The notes under the pieces are model-generated. The model was given only the letters and a program-made list of their open reading frames with translations. It did no database searches and had not been told where the DNA came from. A DNA stretch of 64,000 bases from Streptomyces sp. TLI_053 (lineage in GTDB: Bacteria > Actinomycetota > Actinomycetes > Streptomycetales > Streptomycetaceae): positions 2,870,501 to 2,934,500 of the forward strand of contig NZ_LT629775.1 in assembly GCF_900105395.1 (NCBI RefSeq), read 5' to 3'. Position 1 is the first letter of the stretch. Every line of letters starts with the position of its first letter. The position numbers were made by a program, and so were the translations under genes. Below, in pieces: positions 12,001 to 19,208 of this stretch.

Positions 12001-15000
12001 ATCGGGACGTCGGTGCCCGCGCCGAGCTTGGAGAGCAGCACGGCGAGGGCGGCCTGGACGGCCATGAACAGCGTCACGCCCTCGCTCTGCGCCAGCGCCA
12101 CCAGCCGCGCGTGCACCTCGGCCGGGACGTTGAACTCCGCCAGGTGGCCGCGATGGCCGGCGACCGCCGGCCGCGGCCGGTCGGCGGGCAGCTCCAGCTC
12201 CTCCGGCGCACCGGCCAGGGTCTGCCGCCAGTAGGCGAGTTGCCGGGACAGCACGCTGCCCGGGTCGCTCTCCTCGCCCAGCAGTTCGCGCTGCCAGAGC
12301 GCGTAGTCCGCGTACTGGACGGACAGCGGCGCCCAGGACGGGGCCTCGCCCCTGGTCCGGGCGGTGTAGGCCAGGGCGACGTCACGGGCGAGGGTGCCGG
12401 TCGACCAGCCGTCGGTGGCGATGTGGTGGACGACCAGGACGAGGACGTTCTCCTGCGGCGCCTCGGTGAACAGCCAGGCCCGGACCGGCACCTCGACGGC
12501 GAAGTCGAAGGCGTGGCCGGCCACGCGGGCCACCTCCGCCTCCAGCCGCTCCGGCGCCACCTCGGCGACCGTCAGCGCGAAGCCGGACTCCTCGAGGGAC
12601 AGCACCCGCTGGAACGGGCGGCCGTCGGCCATCGGGAAGACAGTGCGCAGCACCTCGTGCCGGCCGACCACGTCCCGCAGGGCGGCGCCCAGCGCGTCCC
12701 GGTCCAGCCCGCCCGAGAGGCGCAGGGCCATGGGCGTGTTGTAGGTGGCGCTCGGACCCTCCAACTGACCGAGGAACCAGAGGCGCTGCTGCGCGAAGGA
12801 GAGCGGCACCCGCTCCGGGCGCGGCCGGGCGACCAGACCGGCGCGGCTCGGCTCGGCCTCGGCCTCGCCCTCGGCGAGCCAGTCGGCCAGGGCGGCCGGG
12901 GTCGGGTGCTCGAACAGCGCCCGGATCGGCATCTCCACGCCGAGGACGGTCCGCAGCCGGCTCACCAGGCGGGTCGCCAGCAGCGAGTGGCCGCCGAGCA
13001 GGAAGTAGTTGTCGTCCGGCTTGACCTGCTCGACACCGAGGATGCTCGCGAACTCGGCGCAGAGCAGTTCCTCGCGCGCGCCGGCGGGACGGCGGTCGGC
13101 GGGCGCGCCGTCCGCCGGGGCGGGCAGCGCGGCGTGGTCGAGCTTGCCGTTGACGGTCAGCGGCAACGCGTCCAGCGTCACGAACACGGACGGGACCACG
13201 GCGGCAGGCAGGTGGCCGGCGGCGTGGGCGCGGACGGCGTCCAGGTCCAGGCCGTCGGCGGGGACGACATAGGCGACCAGACGCCTGTCGTCCGGGGTGT
13301 CCTCGCGGAGCAGCACGGCGGCCTGGGCGACCCCGGGGTGGGCGAGCAGGACGGCCTCGATCTCGCCGGGCTCGGCGCGCAGGCCGTGGATCTTCAGCTG
13401 GGCGTCGGCGCGGCCGGCGAAGACGAGCTGCCCCTCGGCGGTCCAGCGGACACGGTCGCCGGTGCGGTACAGGCGCTCGCCGGAGCCGAAGGGGTCGGCG
13501 ATGAAACGTTCCGCCGTGAGGGCGGGTTGGCCTGCGTAGCCGCGGGCCAACCCGGTACCGGCGACGTACAGCTCGCCGGTCACACCAGCGGGGACCGGGG
13601 TGAGGGAGTCGTCCAGGACGTAGGCGCGGGTGTTGCCCAGCGGACGGCCGATCGGCAGCACCTCACCGACGCCGTCGCGGACCTCGTGCTGGGTCGCGCA
13701 CAACGTCACCTCGGTCGGCCCGTACAGGTGCCGGACGACGAGGCCTTCGTTGTGCTCCAGCAGACGACGCACGGACGCCGCCGGAACAACATCACCGCCG
13801 GTCAGGACCTCACGGAGGCCGTTGAAGCACGCCGGGGCCTGCTCGGCGAGAGCATGCAGCAGACCGGCCGTCACGTGGACGTGCGTCAGCCCGTGGCGGG
13901 CGACGAGGGCGGCCAGCGCGGCGGCGTCCAGCGCGACCGGCTCGGCCACGACGACGGTCCCGCCGGACAGCAGCGGCACCCACAGTTCGTAGGACGAAGC
14001 GTCGAAGGCGTGCGGCGCGTGGAACAGCACCCGCATGTCCGCCGACGCACCCCAGCACCGGTCCAACGCCAGCGCGACAAGATCCCGCTGCGTCGTCACG
14101 ACACCCTTCGGCACACCCGTCGAACCGGACGTGTACATCACATACGCCGCCCGGTCCAACAACCCAACGACCGACGGAACCTCACCATGACCGTCCGGCA
14201 CCGCATCCGCCAACACCACCGGAACACCGGCCGGAAGCTCCGACACCCGGTCCCGCGTCGTCACCACACACACCGGAGCAGCGTCCGCCAACACGGCCTC
14301 CACCCGCGCCGACGGCCACGCCACATCCACCGGCACGAACGCCCCACCGGCCCTCAGCACCGCCAGCAGCACGACCACCAGCTCCGCCGAACGCTCCATC
14401 ACCACGGCAACCGGCGACTCCACACCGACACCGCACTCCACCAGCACCGACGCCAAAAGGCCGACCCGACCGTCCAACTCACGGTACGAAAGCGACAGTT
14501 CACCACCCACCAGCGCCACGGCCTCCGGCGTACGGGCCACCTGCGCCGCGAACACCTCCGGCAGCGACAGCTCGGGCAGCGCGGCAGCGGTGTCGTTCCA
14601 CTCGTGCACCACCCGGTGGCGCTCGGCCGGCTCCAGGAGGTCCAGGGCCGACAGGCGGGCACCGGTGTCCTCCCGGAGGGCGGTGACCAGCGCGTCCAGG
14701 CAGGTGTGCAGCAGACCGGCCACCTGGGCCGGGTCGGCGGGCGAGACCGCGTCCACCGTGGTCGCGAAGCCGGTGCCGTCGACGTCGACCGACACCACCA
14801 GCGGGTAGTTGGTCACATCGCGCACCGAGCGCAGCCGGATGCCGCTCAGCGCCGAGCCCGACTCGCGCGGAACCGTCTGGTTGTAGCGGTAGTTGAAGAG
14901 CGAGGTGAACAGCGGGCTGCCGCCCGGAAGTCCACTGACCTGCTGCGCCAGCGCGAGCGGGGCGTGCTCGTGCACCAGCAGCGCGGCGAGCTGTCCGCGC

Positions 15001-18000
15001 ATCGACTCCAGCGCCTCGCCGACCAGCGGCCCGTTCAGCCGGGCGCGCACGGGCAGGGTGTTGATGAACAGGCCGGGCACCCGGTCCGCACCGGCGCCGG
15101 CGTCCATCCGGCCGAACAGGACGGTGCCGAAGACCACGTCGTCGCGGCCGGACAGCATGCCGAGGACCCGGGCCCAGGCGAGGTGGAAGAGGGTGGCCGG
15201 GCTGACGCCCTTCGCCCGCGCCACGTCCTTGACGCGGTCCGCGAGGTCCCCGTCGACCCGCAGGTGGGCCTGGGCGACCCGGGTGCCGTCGCCGTGCACG
15301 TCGAGGATCCCGTACGGCGCGGTGGTCTCGTCAATGTCCCCGAGCAGTTCGGCGAAGTGGCGCTCGTGCTCCTCGCGCGGCACGCCGAGGCGGGCCTGGG
15401 CGACGAACTCGCGGAACGGGAGCGGGTCGGGCATCTCGTCGGCGCGGCCGGAGAGGAACGCCCGGATCTCGTCGAGCAGGATCTCCAGGGCGGTGTGGTC
15501 CTGGACGAGGTGGTGGATGCGCAGCAGCGCCAGCCAGCGGTCCGCCCCCGGCTCGGCGGCGATGTGCGCGCTCATCAGCGGTGCCCGGTCGAGGTCCATC
15601 CAGGAACCGGCGACGGCCTCCAACTGCTCGCCCACCGGCGCGCCGGACGCGTCCGCTTCGACCTCGGTAACCGGCAGTTCCACCTCGCGGAGCACGACCT
15701 GGACGGGCTCGCGCAGTCCGTCCCAGACGATGGCGGTCCGGTAGACGTCGTGGCGGCCGACCACCCAGCGCAGGGCGTCGAGGAAGGCGTCGAGACGCTC
15801 GCGCGACTCGAACTCCAGCAGCGTGGGCGTGACGTAGACGTCGGTGCCCTCGCGGTCCGCCATCAGGTGGTGGAAGAACATGCCCTCCTGCAACGGCGCC
15901 AGCGGGTACACGTCCGCCACGTTCGCCGCACCTCCCGGCACGGCCGCCACGACGCGGGCGATCTCGGCCTCGGTCAGGTCGACCAGCGGCAGCAGCTCCG
16001 GCGTCAGCTCGTCCACACCACCGACCGGGATCGGGTTCGGCGGCACCACGATGCGGGCCGCGCCCGCTTCGGCGGCGAGCCCGGCGGGCGTGGGTGTCGC
16101 GAACAGTGCGCGGACGGGGACGGACAGGCCGTGGGCACGGAGCCGCTCCACCAGCGACACGACCAGCAGGGAGTGGCCGCCGAGAGCGAAGAAGTCGTCG
16201 TCCACACCCACCACCGGCAGGCCCAGCACCTCCGCGAACGCCCGGCAGACCAACTCCTCACGAGCGTCCGCCGGAGCCCGGCCCCCGCCCGCCTCGTAGC
16301 TGGGCGCAGGCAGCGCCCTACGGTCCAGCTTGCCGTTCACCGTCAACGGCAGCACGTCCAGGACGACGAACGCCGACGGCACCATGTAGGCGGGCAGACG
16401 CTGCCCCGCCACCGCACGCAACCCCTCCACATCGACATCGACATCGCCGTCCGCGACCACGTACGCCACCAGACGCCTGTCCCCCGGCACGTCCTCACGC
16501 ACCACCACCGCCACCTGCGCAACAGCAGCCTGCGCCAACAGAACAGCCTCGACCTCACCCAGCTCCACCCGGAACCCGCGGATCTTCACCTGATCATCCA
16601 CACGCCCCGCAAACGCCAGATTCCCCTCCGCATCCCACGAAACCCGGTCCCCCGTCCGATACATCCGCTCACCGGACTCGAACGGACACGCCACAAAACG
16701 CTCCGCCGTCAAACCCTGACGACCCAAATACCCCCGCGCCAACCCCACACCCGACACATACAACTCACCCGTCACACCCACCGGCACCGGAACAAGCGCA
16801 TCATCCAACACATACACCCGCGTATTCACAATCGGCGAACCGATCGGCACCACACCCCCCGACCCCAACCCCGGCCGGCAACGCCACACCGCCGCATTCA
16901 CCGTCGTCTCCGTCGGCCCATAACTGTTGAACATCACCCGCCCACCCGACGACCACCGCGCCACCACCTCACCCGGCAACGCCTCACCACCCACATCCAG
17001 CACAAACCCCACCGGCAACGCACCCTCCGGCACCGTCGCCACCACCGCCGGCGGCAACGTCGCATGCGTCACCCCCGCACCCACCAAGAACTCCGCGAAA
17101 TCAGCACCCAAACGCCGATCCACCGGAACCACCACCAACGCCGCACCCGACAACAACCCCAACAACCACTCCTCACAGAACATGTCGAAACCCATCGACG
17201 CGAACTGCGCAACCCGCGAACCCGCACCCACACCAAAACGCCCGTGCGACAACGACAGATTCACAAACCCACGATGCGAAACCACCACACCCTTCGGCCG
17301 ACCCGTCGAACCCGACGTATAAATCACATACGCCGGATGACCCGCCAGAAGACCCCCCACCCGATCCCCGTCCGAAACCGGAGACCCGTCCAGAGCCCCC
17401 ACCTCGGCGACCACCGCAGGATCGTCCAACACCAACACCGGCACCCCAACACCAGCCGGCACCACACCCACCGTCGACGACTCCGCCACCACCAGCACCG
17501 GACCCGCATCAGCCAACGTGAACCCGATCCGCTCCCCCGGATACTCCGGATCCACCGGCAGATACGCACCCCCCGCCTTCAACACACCCAAAATCGCCAC
17601 AAACAACTCGGGCGAACGCCCCAACACCAGAGCCACCACCGACTCCGGACCCACACCGAGCCCCACAAGACGACGCGCCAACCGCGACGACCGCTCGTCC
17701 AACTCCCGGTACGACAACACCACCTCACCACACACCACCGCCTCGGCATCCGGAGTCCGCCCCGCCTGCTCCGAGAACAACCCCGGAACCAGACCACCCG
17801 ACTCCGCCACCCCCGTGGCATTCCACTCCACCAACAACCGACGACGCTCAACCTCACCCAACACATCCACCGACCCCACCCGGACACCGGGGTCCAGGGC
17901 CACGGCCTCCAGGACGCGGGCCAGTTGGGCGGCCGTCCGCTCGACGGTGGCGGCGTCGAAGAGGTCGGCCGCGCCGATGACGGTGCCGGTGAGGCCGGCC

Positions 18001-19208
18001 GGGCGGCCGGACTCGTCGAAGCGCTCCATGAGGACGATGTCGAGGTCGAACTCGCCCATCTCGTGGGTCCCGGTCAGCGGGCCGACCCGCAGTCCGGGCA
18101 GGTCCAGCGAGCGGCCGGCGCCGCGCTTGGAGACGAGGTCGGCGCTCTGCACGGTGGCCATCACCTGGAAGAGCGGGTGGCGGGCCATCGAGCGGGCCGG
18201 GGCGAGGTCTTCGACCAGCTTCTCGAACGGAACGTCCTGGTGGGCGAACGCGTCCAGGACGGACTCCCGCACCCGGCGCAGCACCTCGGCGAAGGTCGGG
18301 GCGCCGGACACGTCGGAGCGGATCACCAGGTTGTTGACGAAGCAACCGACCAGGTCGTCCAGGCCCTCGTCGTTGCGGCCGGCGACGACCGTGCCGATCG
18401 GCAGATCGGTGCCCGCGCCGAGCCGGGACAGCAGGATCGCCAGGGCGGCGTGCAGGCCCATGAAGAGGGTGGAGCCGTTCTCCCTGACCACGTCCAGCAG
18501 CCGCCCGTGAGCGGCGGCCGGGACGTCGAAGGTCGCGGTGACGCCCCGGTAGGAGGCGGTCGCCGGGCGCGGCCGGTCGGTCGGCAGGGTCAGTTCCTCG
18601 GGCACGCCGGCGAGGGTGTCCCGCCAGTAGCCCACCTGCTCGTTGAGCAGGCTCTCCGGGTCGTCCTCCTCGCCGAGCAGCTCGCGCTGCCAGAGCGCGT
18701 AGTCCGCGTACTGGACCGGCAGCGGCTCCCAGCCCGGCGCCCGCCCGGCCAGCCGGGCCCGGTAGGCCGCCGACAGGTCGCGCATCAGCGGGCCCATCGA
18801 CCAGCCGTCGGCGGCGATGTGGTGCACCACGAAGACCAGCACGTGCTCGTCCGGGGCCTCGCTGAACAGCCAGGCCCGGACCGGGATCTCCACCGCGAAG
18901 TCGAAGGCGTGACCGGTCGCCCGGGCCACCTCGCCCGCCAGCTCCGCCGGCGCCACCTCGGCGGTGACCAGCTGGAATCCGGCCTCGTCCAGCGGGAGGA
19001 TCTGCTGCTGCGGCGTCCCGTCGACCGCCGGGTAGACGGTGCGCAGCACCTCGTGACGGCCGATCACATCGCGCAGGGCTGCGCCGAAGGCCGCACGGTC
19101 GAGCGTCCCGGAGAGCCGCAGGACCACAGGGATGTTGTGGGCCGCGCTCGGGCCCTCCAGCCGGCCCAGGAACCACAACCGCCGCTGCGCGAACGACAAC
19201 GGAAACAT
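1..19208 (-). CDS. NRPS, modules 10-15 plus start of module 16 (RamoC-like), truncated by the window edge
   Basis: Third giant synthetase. About 6,400 codons are visible and the C-terminus lies outside the window. The start ATG overlaps the upstream NRPS stop (TGATG) and is preceded by AGGAGGAG. Domains by approximate nucleotide position: C10 (LCL, HHIAADG) 19208-17890; A10 17880-16320; T10 16290-16070; C11 dual C/E 16040-14680; A11 14640-13140; T11; C12 LCL 12820-11500; A12 11480-9960; T12; C13 C/E 9670-8290; A13 8260-6770; T13; C14 LCL 6480-5160; A14 5130-3590; T14; C15 C/E 3300-1920; A15 1890-340; T15; start of C16 (LCL). Pocket codes read from the sequence: A10 DMETDGSVN (unassigned), A11 DAYHLGLLC (Hpg), A12 DFWNVGMVH (Thr), A13 DALSLGTVM (unassigned), A14 DILQLGLVW (Gly), A15 DALWLGGTF (Val-like). 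The C types predict D10, L11, D12, L13, Gly14 and L15. Order and stereochemistry follow ramoplanin residues 10-15, except Val for Leu15 and a non-Hpg code at 13. No thioesterase is visible; it should lie beyond module 17. Confidence 0.95.
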   Translation of the reverse strand, partial: MFPLSFAQRRLWFLGRLEGPSAAHNIPVVLRLSGTLDRAAFGAALRDVIGRHEVLRTVYPAVDGTPQQQILPLDEAGFQLVTAEVAPAELAGEVARATGHAFDFAVEIPVRAWLFSEAPDEHVLVFVVHHIAADGWSMGPLMRDLSAAYRARLAGRAPGWEPLPVQYADYALWQRELLGEEDDPESLLNEQVGYWRDTLAGVPEELTLPTDRPRPATASYRGVTATFDVPAAAHGRLLDVVRENGSTLFMGLHAALAILLSRLGAGTDLPIGTVVAGRNDEGLDDLVGCFVNNLVIRSDVSGAPTFAEVLRRVRESVLDAFAHQDVPFEKLVEDLAPARSMARHPLFQVMATVQSADLVSKRGAGRSLDLPGLRVGPLTGTHEMGEFDLDIVLMERFDESGRPAGLTGTVIGAADLFDAATVERTAAQLARVLEAVALDPGVRVGSVDVLGEVERRRLLVEWNATGVAESGGLVPGLFSEQAGRTPDAEAVVCGEVVLSYRELDERSSRLARRLVGLGVGPESVVALVLGRSPELFVAILGVLKAGGAYLPVDPEYPGERIGFTLADAGPVLVVAESSTVGVVPAGVGVPVLVLDDPAVVAEVGALDGSPVSDGDRVGGLLAGHPAYVIYTSGSTGRPKGVVVSHRGFVNLSLSHGRFGVGAGSRVAQFASMGFDMFCEEWLLGLLSGAALVVVPVDRRLGADFAEFLVGAGVTHATLPPAVVATVPEGALPVGFVLDVGGEALPGEVVARWSSGGRVMFNSYGPTETTVNAAVWRCRPGLGSGGVVPIGSPIVNTRVYVLDDALVPVPVGVTGELYVSGVGLARGYLGRQGLTAERFVACPFESGERMYRTGDRVSWDAEGNLAFAGRVDDQVKIRGFRVELGEVEAVLLAQAAVAQVAVVVREDVPGDRRLVAYVVADGDVDVDVEGLRAVAGQRLPAYMVPSAFVVLDVLPLTVNGKLDRRALPAPSYEAGGGRAPADAREELVCRAFAEVLGLPVVGVDDDFFALGGHSLLVVSLVERLRAHGLSVPVRALFATPTPAGLAAEAGAARIVVPPNPIPVGGVDELTPELLPLVDLTEAEIARVVAAVPGGAANVADVYPLAPLQEGMFFHHLMADREGTDVYVTPTLLEFESRERLDAFLDALRWVVGRHDVYRTAIVWDGLREPVQVVLREVELPVTEVEADASGAPVGEQLEAVAGSWMDLDRAPLMSAHIAAEPGADRWLALLRIHHLVQDHTALEILLDEIRAFLSGRADEMPDPLPFREFVAQARLGVPREEHERHFAELLGDIDETTAPYGILDVHGDGTRVAQAHLRVDGDLADRVKDVARAKGVSPATLFHLAWARVLGMLSGRDDVVFGTVLFGRMDAGAGADRVPGLFINTLPVRARLNGPLVGEALESMRGQLAALLVHEHAPLALAQQVSGLPGGSPLFTSLFNYRYNQTVPRESGSALSGIRLRSVRDVTNYPLVVSVDVDGTGFATTVDAVSPADPAQVAGLLHTCLDALVTALREDTGARLSALDLLEPAERHRVVHEWNDTAAALPELSLPEVFAAQVARTPEAVALVGGELSLSYRELDGRVGLLASVLVECGVGVESPVAVVMERSAELVVVLLAVLRAGGAFVPVDVAWPSARVEAVLADAAPVCVVTTRDRVSELPAGVPVVLADAVPDGHGEVPSVVGLLDRAAYVMYTSGSTGVPKGVVTTQRDLVALALDRCWGASADMRVLFHAPHAFDASSYELWVPLLSGGTVVVAEPVALDAAALAALVARHGLTHVHVTAGLLHALAEQAPACFNGLREVLTGGDVVPAASVRRLLEHNEGLVVRHLYGPTEVTLCATQHEVRDGVGEVLPIGRPLGNTRAYVLDDSLTPVPAGVTGELYVAGTGLARGYAGQPALTAERFIADPFGSGERLYRTGDRVRWTAEGQLVFAGRADAQLKIHGLRAEPGEIEAVLLAHPGVAQAAVLLREDTPDDRRLVAYVVPADGLDLDAVRAHAAGHLPAAVVPSVFVTLDALPLTVNGKLDHAALPAPADGAPADRRPAGAREELLCAEFASILGVEQVKPDDNYFLLGGHSLLATRLVSRLRTVLGVEMPIRALFEHPTPAALADWLAEGEAEAEPSRAGLVARPRPERVPLSFAQQRLWFLGQLEGPSATYNTPMALRLSGGLDRDALGAALRDVVGRHEVLRTVFPMADGRPFQRVLSLEESGFALTVAEVAPERLEAEVARVAGHAFDFAVEVPVRAWLFTEAPQENVLVLVVHHIATDGWSTGTLARDVALAYTARTRGEAPSWAPLSVQYADYALWQRELLGEESDPGSVLSRQLAYWRQTLAGAPEELELPADRPRPAVAGHRGHLAEFNVPAEVHARLVALAQSEGVTLFMAVQAALAVLLSKLGAGTDVPIGTTIAGRTDQALDELVGFFVNTLVMRTDLSGDPTFGELLARVREAGLGAFAHQDVPFERLVEELAPARSTARHPLFQVMLALQNNATASFELPGVRVGGVHAAGTAAKFDLDVDVREVLDAEGRPGGLRGAVIASADLFDPRSAERISRLLTTVLTVLVEDTGRRLSTVSLLDDAERRTVLTEWNEPPVDVPAATIPELFEARAARTPDAVALTGEGVRLTYAELDARADRLARRLAGAGVGPESLVGVAMERSVELVVALLAVLKAGGAYLPVDPDYPAERIAFILADAAASCVLTTTAGAAVVPDGVPVLLVDGPQQAEEPAECPAPALTPDHPAYVIYTSGSTGRPKGVVVPHRNVAALLAATGERFGFDERDVWTWFHSFAFDFSVWEIWAALLTGGRVVVVPFAVSRSPEEFLELLDRERVTVLNQTPSAFYQLMAAEERRPGAGAALRTVVFGGEALDPARLAEWWARRPEGGPRLVNMYGITETTVHVTYQALDADDCADGSVIGRGVPGLRVYVLDEWLNPVPAGVAGEMYVAGEQLARGYLGRPGLSAERFVANPFGSGGERVYRTGDRARWDAQGRLVFVGRSDAQVKIRGFRVEPGEVEAVVAGHPQVAQAAVVVREDTPGDKRLVAYLVPGDGLDVDAVRPYAAGHLPQHMVPSAFVVLEALPLTVNGKLDRKALPAPSYEAGAGRAPADVREELICQAFAEVLGLAAVGVDDDFFALGGHSLLVVSLVEWLRSRGVGVSVRALFATPTPAGLAAVAGPAEVVVPPNGIPEGATALTPAMLPLVDLTEEELAAVVAAVPGGAANIADVYPLAPLQEGLFFHHLMAGQDAGDAYVLPMVLGFDDRERLDAFLDGLRWVTGRHDVYRTAILWEGLREPVQVVARHAELPVTEVVLDPAGAEPAEQLLAAAGSRIALDRAPLLSVHTAAEAEGGRWLALVRIHHLVQDHTTLEVLLGELRAYLAGRTAELPAPLPFREFVAQARLGVPREEHERHFAELLGDVDETTAPYGLTDVHGDGANGVQAHLAVDEELSGRVREAARSLGVSPATVFHLAWARVLGMLSGRDDVVFGTVLFGRMSAGTGADRVPGLFINTLPVRVRLGDGTVAGALESMRGQLAELLVHEHAPLSLAQAASGVPGGSPLFSSLFNFRHNQAAPASGEGIQGIRTMFSREHTNYPLDVAVDVDGPRFVISVDAVAPADPERVCRMVRTCLEGLVEALELAPQTPIGAVGVLDDAERALVVRESDGAVVPELSVPEQFAAQAARTPDAVAVVCDGTELSYAQLDAWSDRLAGRLREAGAGAESVVALCLPRGVELVAAVLGVWKAGAAYVPLDAEYPVERLGFVLADSGARVLLGHRDLVAGLSAERVVHLDDPAVAAAIEAAPRVAPAPVLPEQLAYVIYTSGSTGRPKGVAGTHGALAAMNAAITPVMAVGPDVPVLQFASFSFDASVLDLAVTLTSGATLVVAAPEERTDGELLTRLVRDRAVTATSVVPSLLATLDPAGMTGVSTVLVGAEPISARQVEEWAPSRRLVNTYGPTEATVMVTTGLIGPGGHEIPMGAPNPGTRAFVLDDALRPVPVGVAGELYLAGAQLARGYLGRPGLSAERFVANPLGSAGERMYRTGDRARWTAEGQLVFAGRADAQVKIRGFRVEPGEVEAVVAGHPQVAQAAVVVREDTPGDKRLVAYLVPGDGLEVDALRAHVSERLPAYMVPSAFMLLEALPLTVNGKLDHKALPAPSYEAGAGRGSATAQEELLCGVFADVLGHPAVGMDDNFFLLGGHSLLATRLVSRLRTVLGVEMPIRALFENPTPAGLAGWLAEAAPGRTALTPRPRPERVPLSFAQQRLWFLGRLEGPSATYNIPVALRIEGGLDRAALDAALRDVVGRHEVLRTVYPAADGRPYQRVLPLEESGFELTVAEVVAEDLAAEVARAAGHAFDFAVEAPARAWLFAVSPQEHVLVLVVHHIATDGWSMGPLARDLTTAYTARQSGRAPRWEPLPVQYADYALWQRELLGSEDDPESLIARQAGHWRRALAGAPEELVLPADHARPAVASHRGHVVPLEIPADLHRELQEMARRRGLTLFMTVQAALAVLLSRLGAGTDIPIGTTIAGRTDQAVEDLVGFFVNTLVMRTDLSGDPTLAEVLDRVRRSVLEAYAHQDVPFERLVEELSPARSLARHPLFQVMLTVHNTAPAGDTRPLGLPGLRTAPLAAGGTAAKFDLDVSLGETFDGHGAPAGLLGSIVAASDLFDPATTRRIADALMRVLRAVVTEQSLPVGRVDVMGAEERRLLLEEWNDTAAAPGPLLPALIEARAALTPDAVAVLGAGTELSYAELNARANRLARLLTARGAGPESLVAVCLDRSTELPVALLAVLKTGAAYLPLDPGYPAERIGYMLDDARPALVLTAAPVLARTAGLPAGGPAVLVLDDAGTAAELAAADGADLADAERHGPLLPAHPAYVIYTSGSTGRPKGVVVPHGGVANFLAAMDRRTGFGPADRLLAVTTVAFDIHVLELYLPLVAGASVVIAGDAVTRDPGAVAELVTRHGVTAVQATPALWQGLLREHADAVRGLRMLVGGEALPAVLAARMTAAGASVTNLYGPTEATVWTAVADLDRERTGPVPIGRPLDNTGAFVLDEGLRPVPLGVAGELYLAGAQLARGYQGRPDLTAERFVADPFGHGERLYRTGDVVRRRADGDLEFLGRADDQVKLRGFRIELGEIEAVLAARAEVAQAAAVVREDVPGDKRLVAYLVPGGDLDADAVRAAAAQRLPAYMVPSAFVVLEALPLTANGKLDRKALPAPSYEAGGGRAPADAREELICQAFAEVLGLPLVGVEDDFFALGGHSLLAVALVDRLREYGVSVSVRALFTTATPAGLAAAAGTGPVAVPANAIPAGGASELTPAMLPLVDLTEDELAAVVAAVPGGAANIADVYPLAPLQEGLFFHHLMADREGGDAYVLPNLLGFDDRARLDGFLDALRWAVARHDVYRTAIVGDGLREPVQVVLRTAELPVAEVVLDPAGPSAGEQLEAAAGAWLPLDRAPLLSVHIAAEPGGDRWSALLRIHHLVQDHTALEVLLDELRAFLSGRADELPEPLPFREFVAQARLGVSREEHERHFAALLAGVEETTAPYGLLDVHGDGARVEQARLWADDALAARLREVARTLGVSPATVFHLAWARVLGAVSGRQDVVFGTVLLGRMSAGSGAGRVMGPFLNTLPVRVDLAGQAVGEAVDGLRRQLAELLAHEHAPLALAQQAAGLPGGTPLFTSILNYRHSGPAGPRTEDAPAEDAFGGIRRVMSRERTNYPVTVSVDDFGDRFLITADVSAPADPGRLGDLLHTAVEGLVTALERNPGSRLTAVDVLTPAERRALLTDRNRTGRGLAPATLPDLFAAQAIRTPGAPALAGAGTTLGYAELDARANRLARLLIGRGVGPESVVAVLMDRSPELVVALLAVTKAGGAYLPLDPAHPAERLALMLDDARPVHLLTSAAHTAAVPGAAGLPVTVLDAPGTAAELAGHDGRPVTDAERTARLSPAHPAYVVYTSGSTGRPKGTVVPHRAVDRLVREAGFLDLGTEDVVAQLASVSFDAATLEIWGALLNGATLAVAPAGPLPVAELSRFLTGHRVTVLWLTAGLFHEVVDTDLDALAGLRVLLAGGDVLSPAHCRAVLERLPSVRLLNGYGPTENTTFTTVHAVTAADLADGGSVPIGAPIADTRVYVLDDALAPVPVGAVGELYVAGVGLARGYAGRAVLTAERFVADPFGSGERLYRTGDRVRWTAEGRLVFAGRADAQVKIRGFRVEPGEVEAVVAGHPRVAQAAVVVREDSPGDKRLVAYVVPGDGLDLDALRAHVSERLPAYMVPSAFVLLEVLPLTVNGKLDRRALPAPEYVSGVGRAPAGVREELICQAFAEVLGLPLVGVDDDFFALGGHSLLATRLVSRVRSVLGAELSIRALFDAPTPAGVAAHLLKADRGRAGLVARPRPERVPLS
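91..765 (-). repeat. T and A-C-terminal block shared with module 6, module 15 copy
   Basis: About 675 bp nearly identical to 27687-28361 (offset 27,596). It covers T15 and the C-terminal subdomain of A15. The substrate-pocket half of A15 (Val-like) is unrelated to the Hpg domain of module 6, so the block ends between subdomains. Confidence 0.8.
13700..14490 (-). repeat. Hpg A-domain repeat, module 11 partial copy
   Basis: About 0.8 kb of the substrate-binding half of A11 closely matches the module 3, 6 and 7 copies. The C-terminal subdomain and the start of A11 are more diverged. The code DAYHLGLLC is unchanged. Confidence 0.75.
15671..16035 (-). repeat. Duplicated start of C11 (C/E domain)
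   Basis: Partner of 30460-30824. It carries the same variant epimerisation motif, in which GD is replaced by TD. Confidence 0.85.
16156..17880 (-). repeat. Recently duplicated A-domain block, copy 2 (module 10)
   Basis: Counterpart of 30945-32669. It encodes the end of T10 and all of A10, so residues 5 and 10 must be the same amino acid. The linker before A10 diverges abruptly from module 5 at 17880/32669, which marks a recombination edge. Confidence 0.9.
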
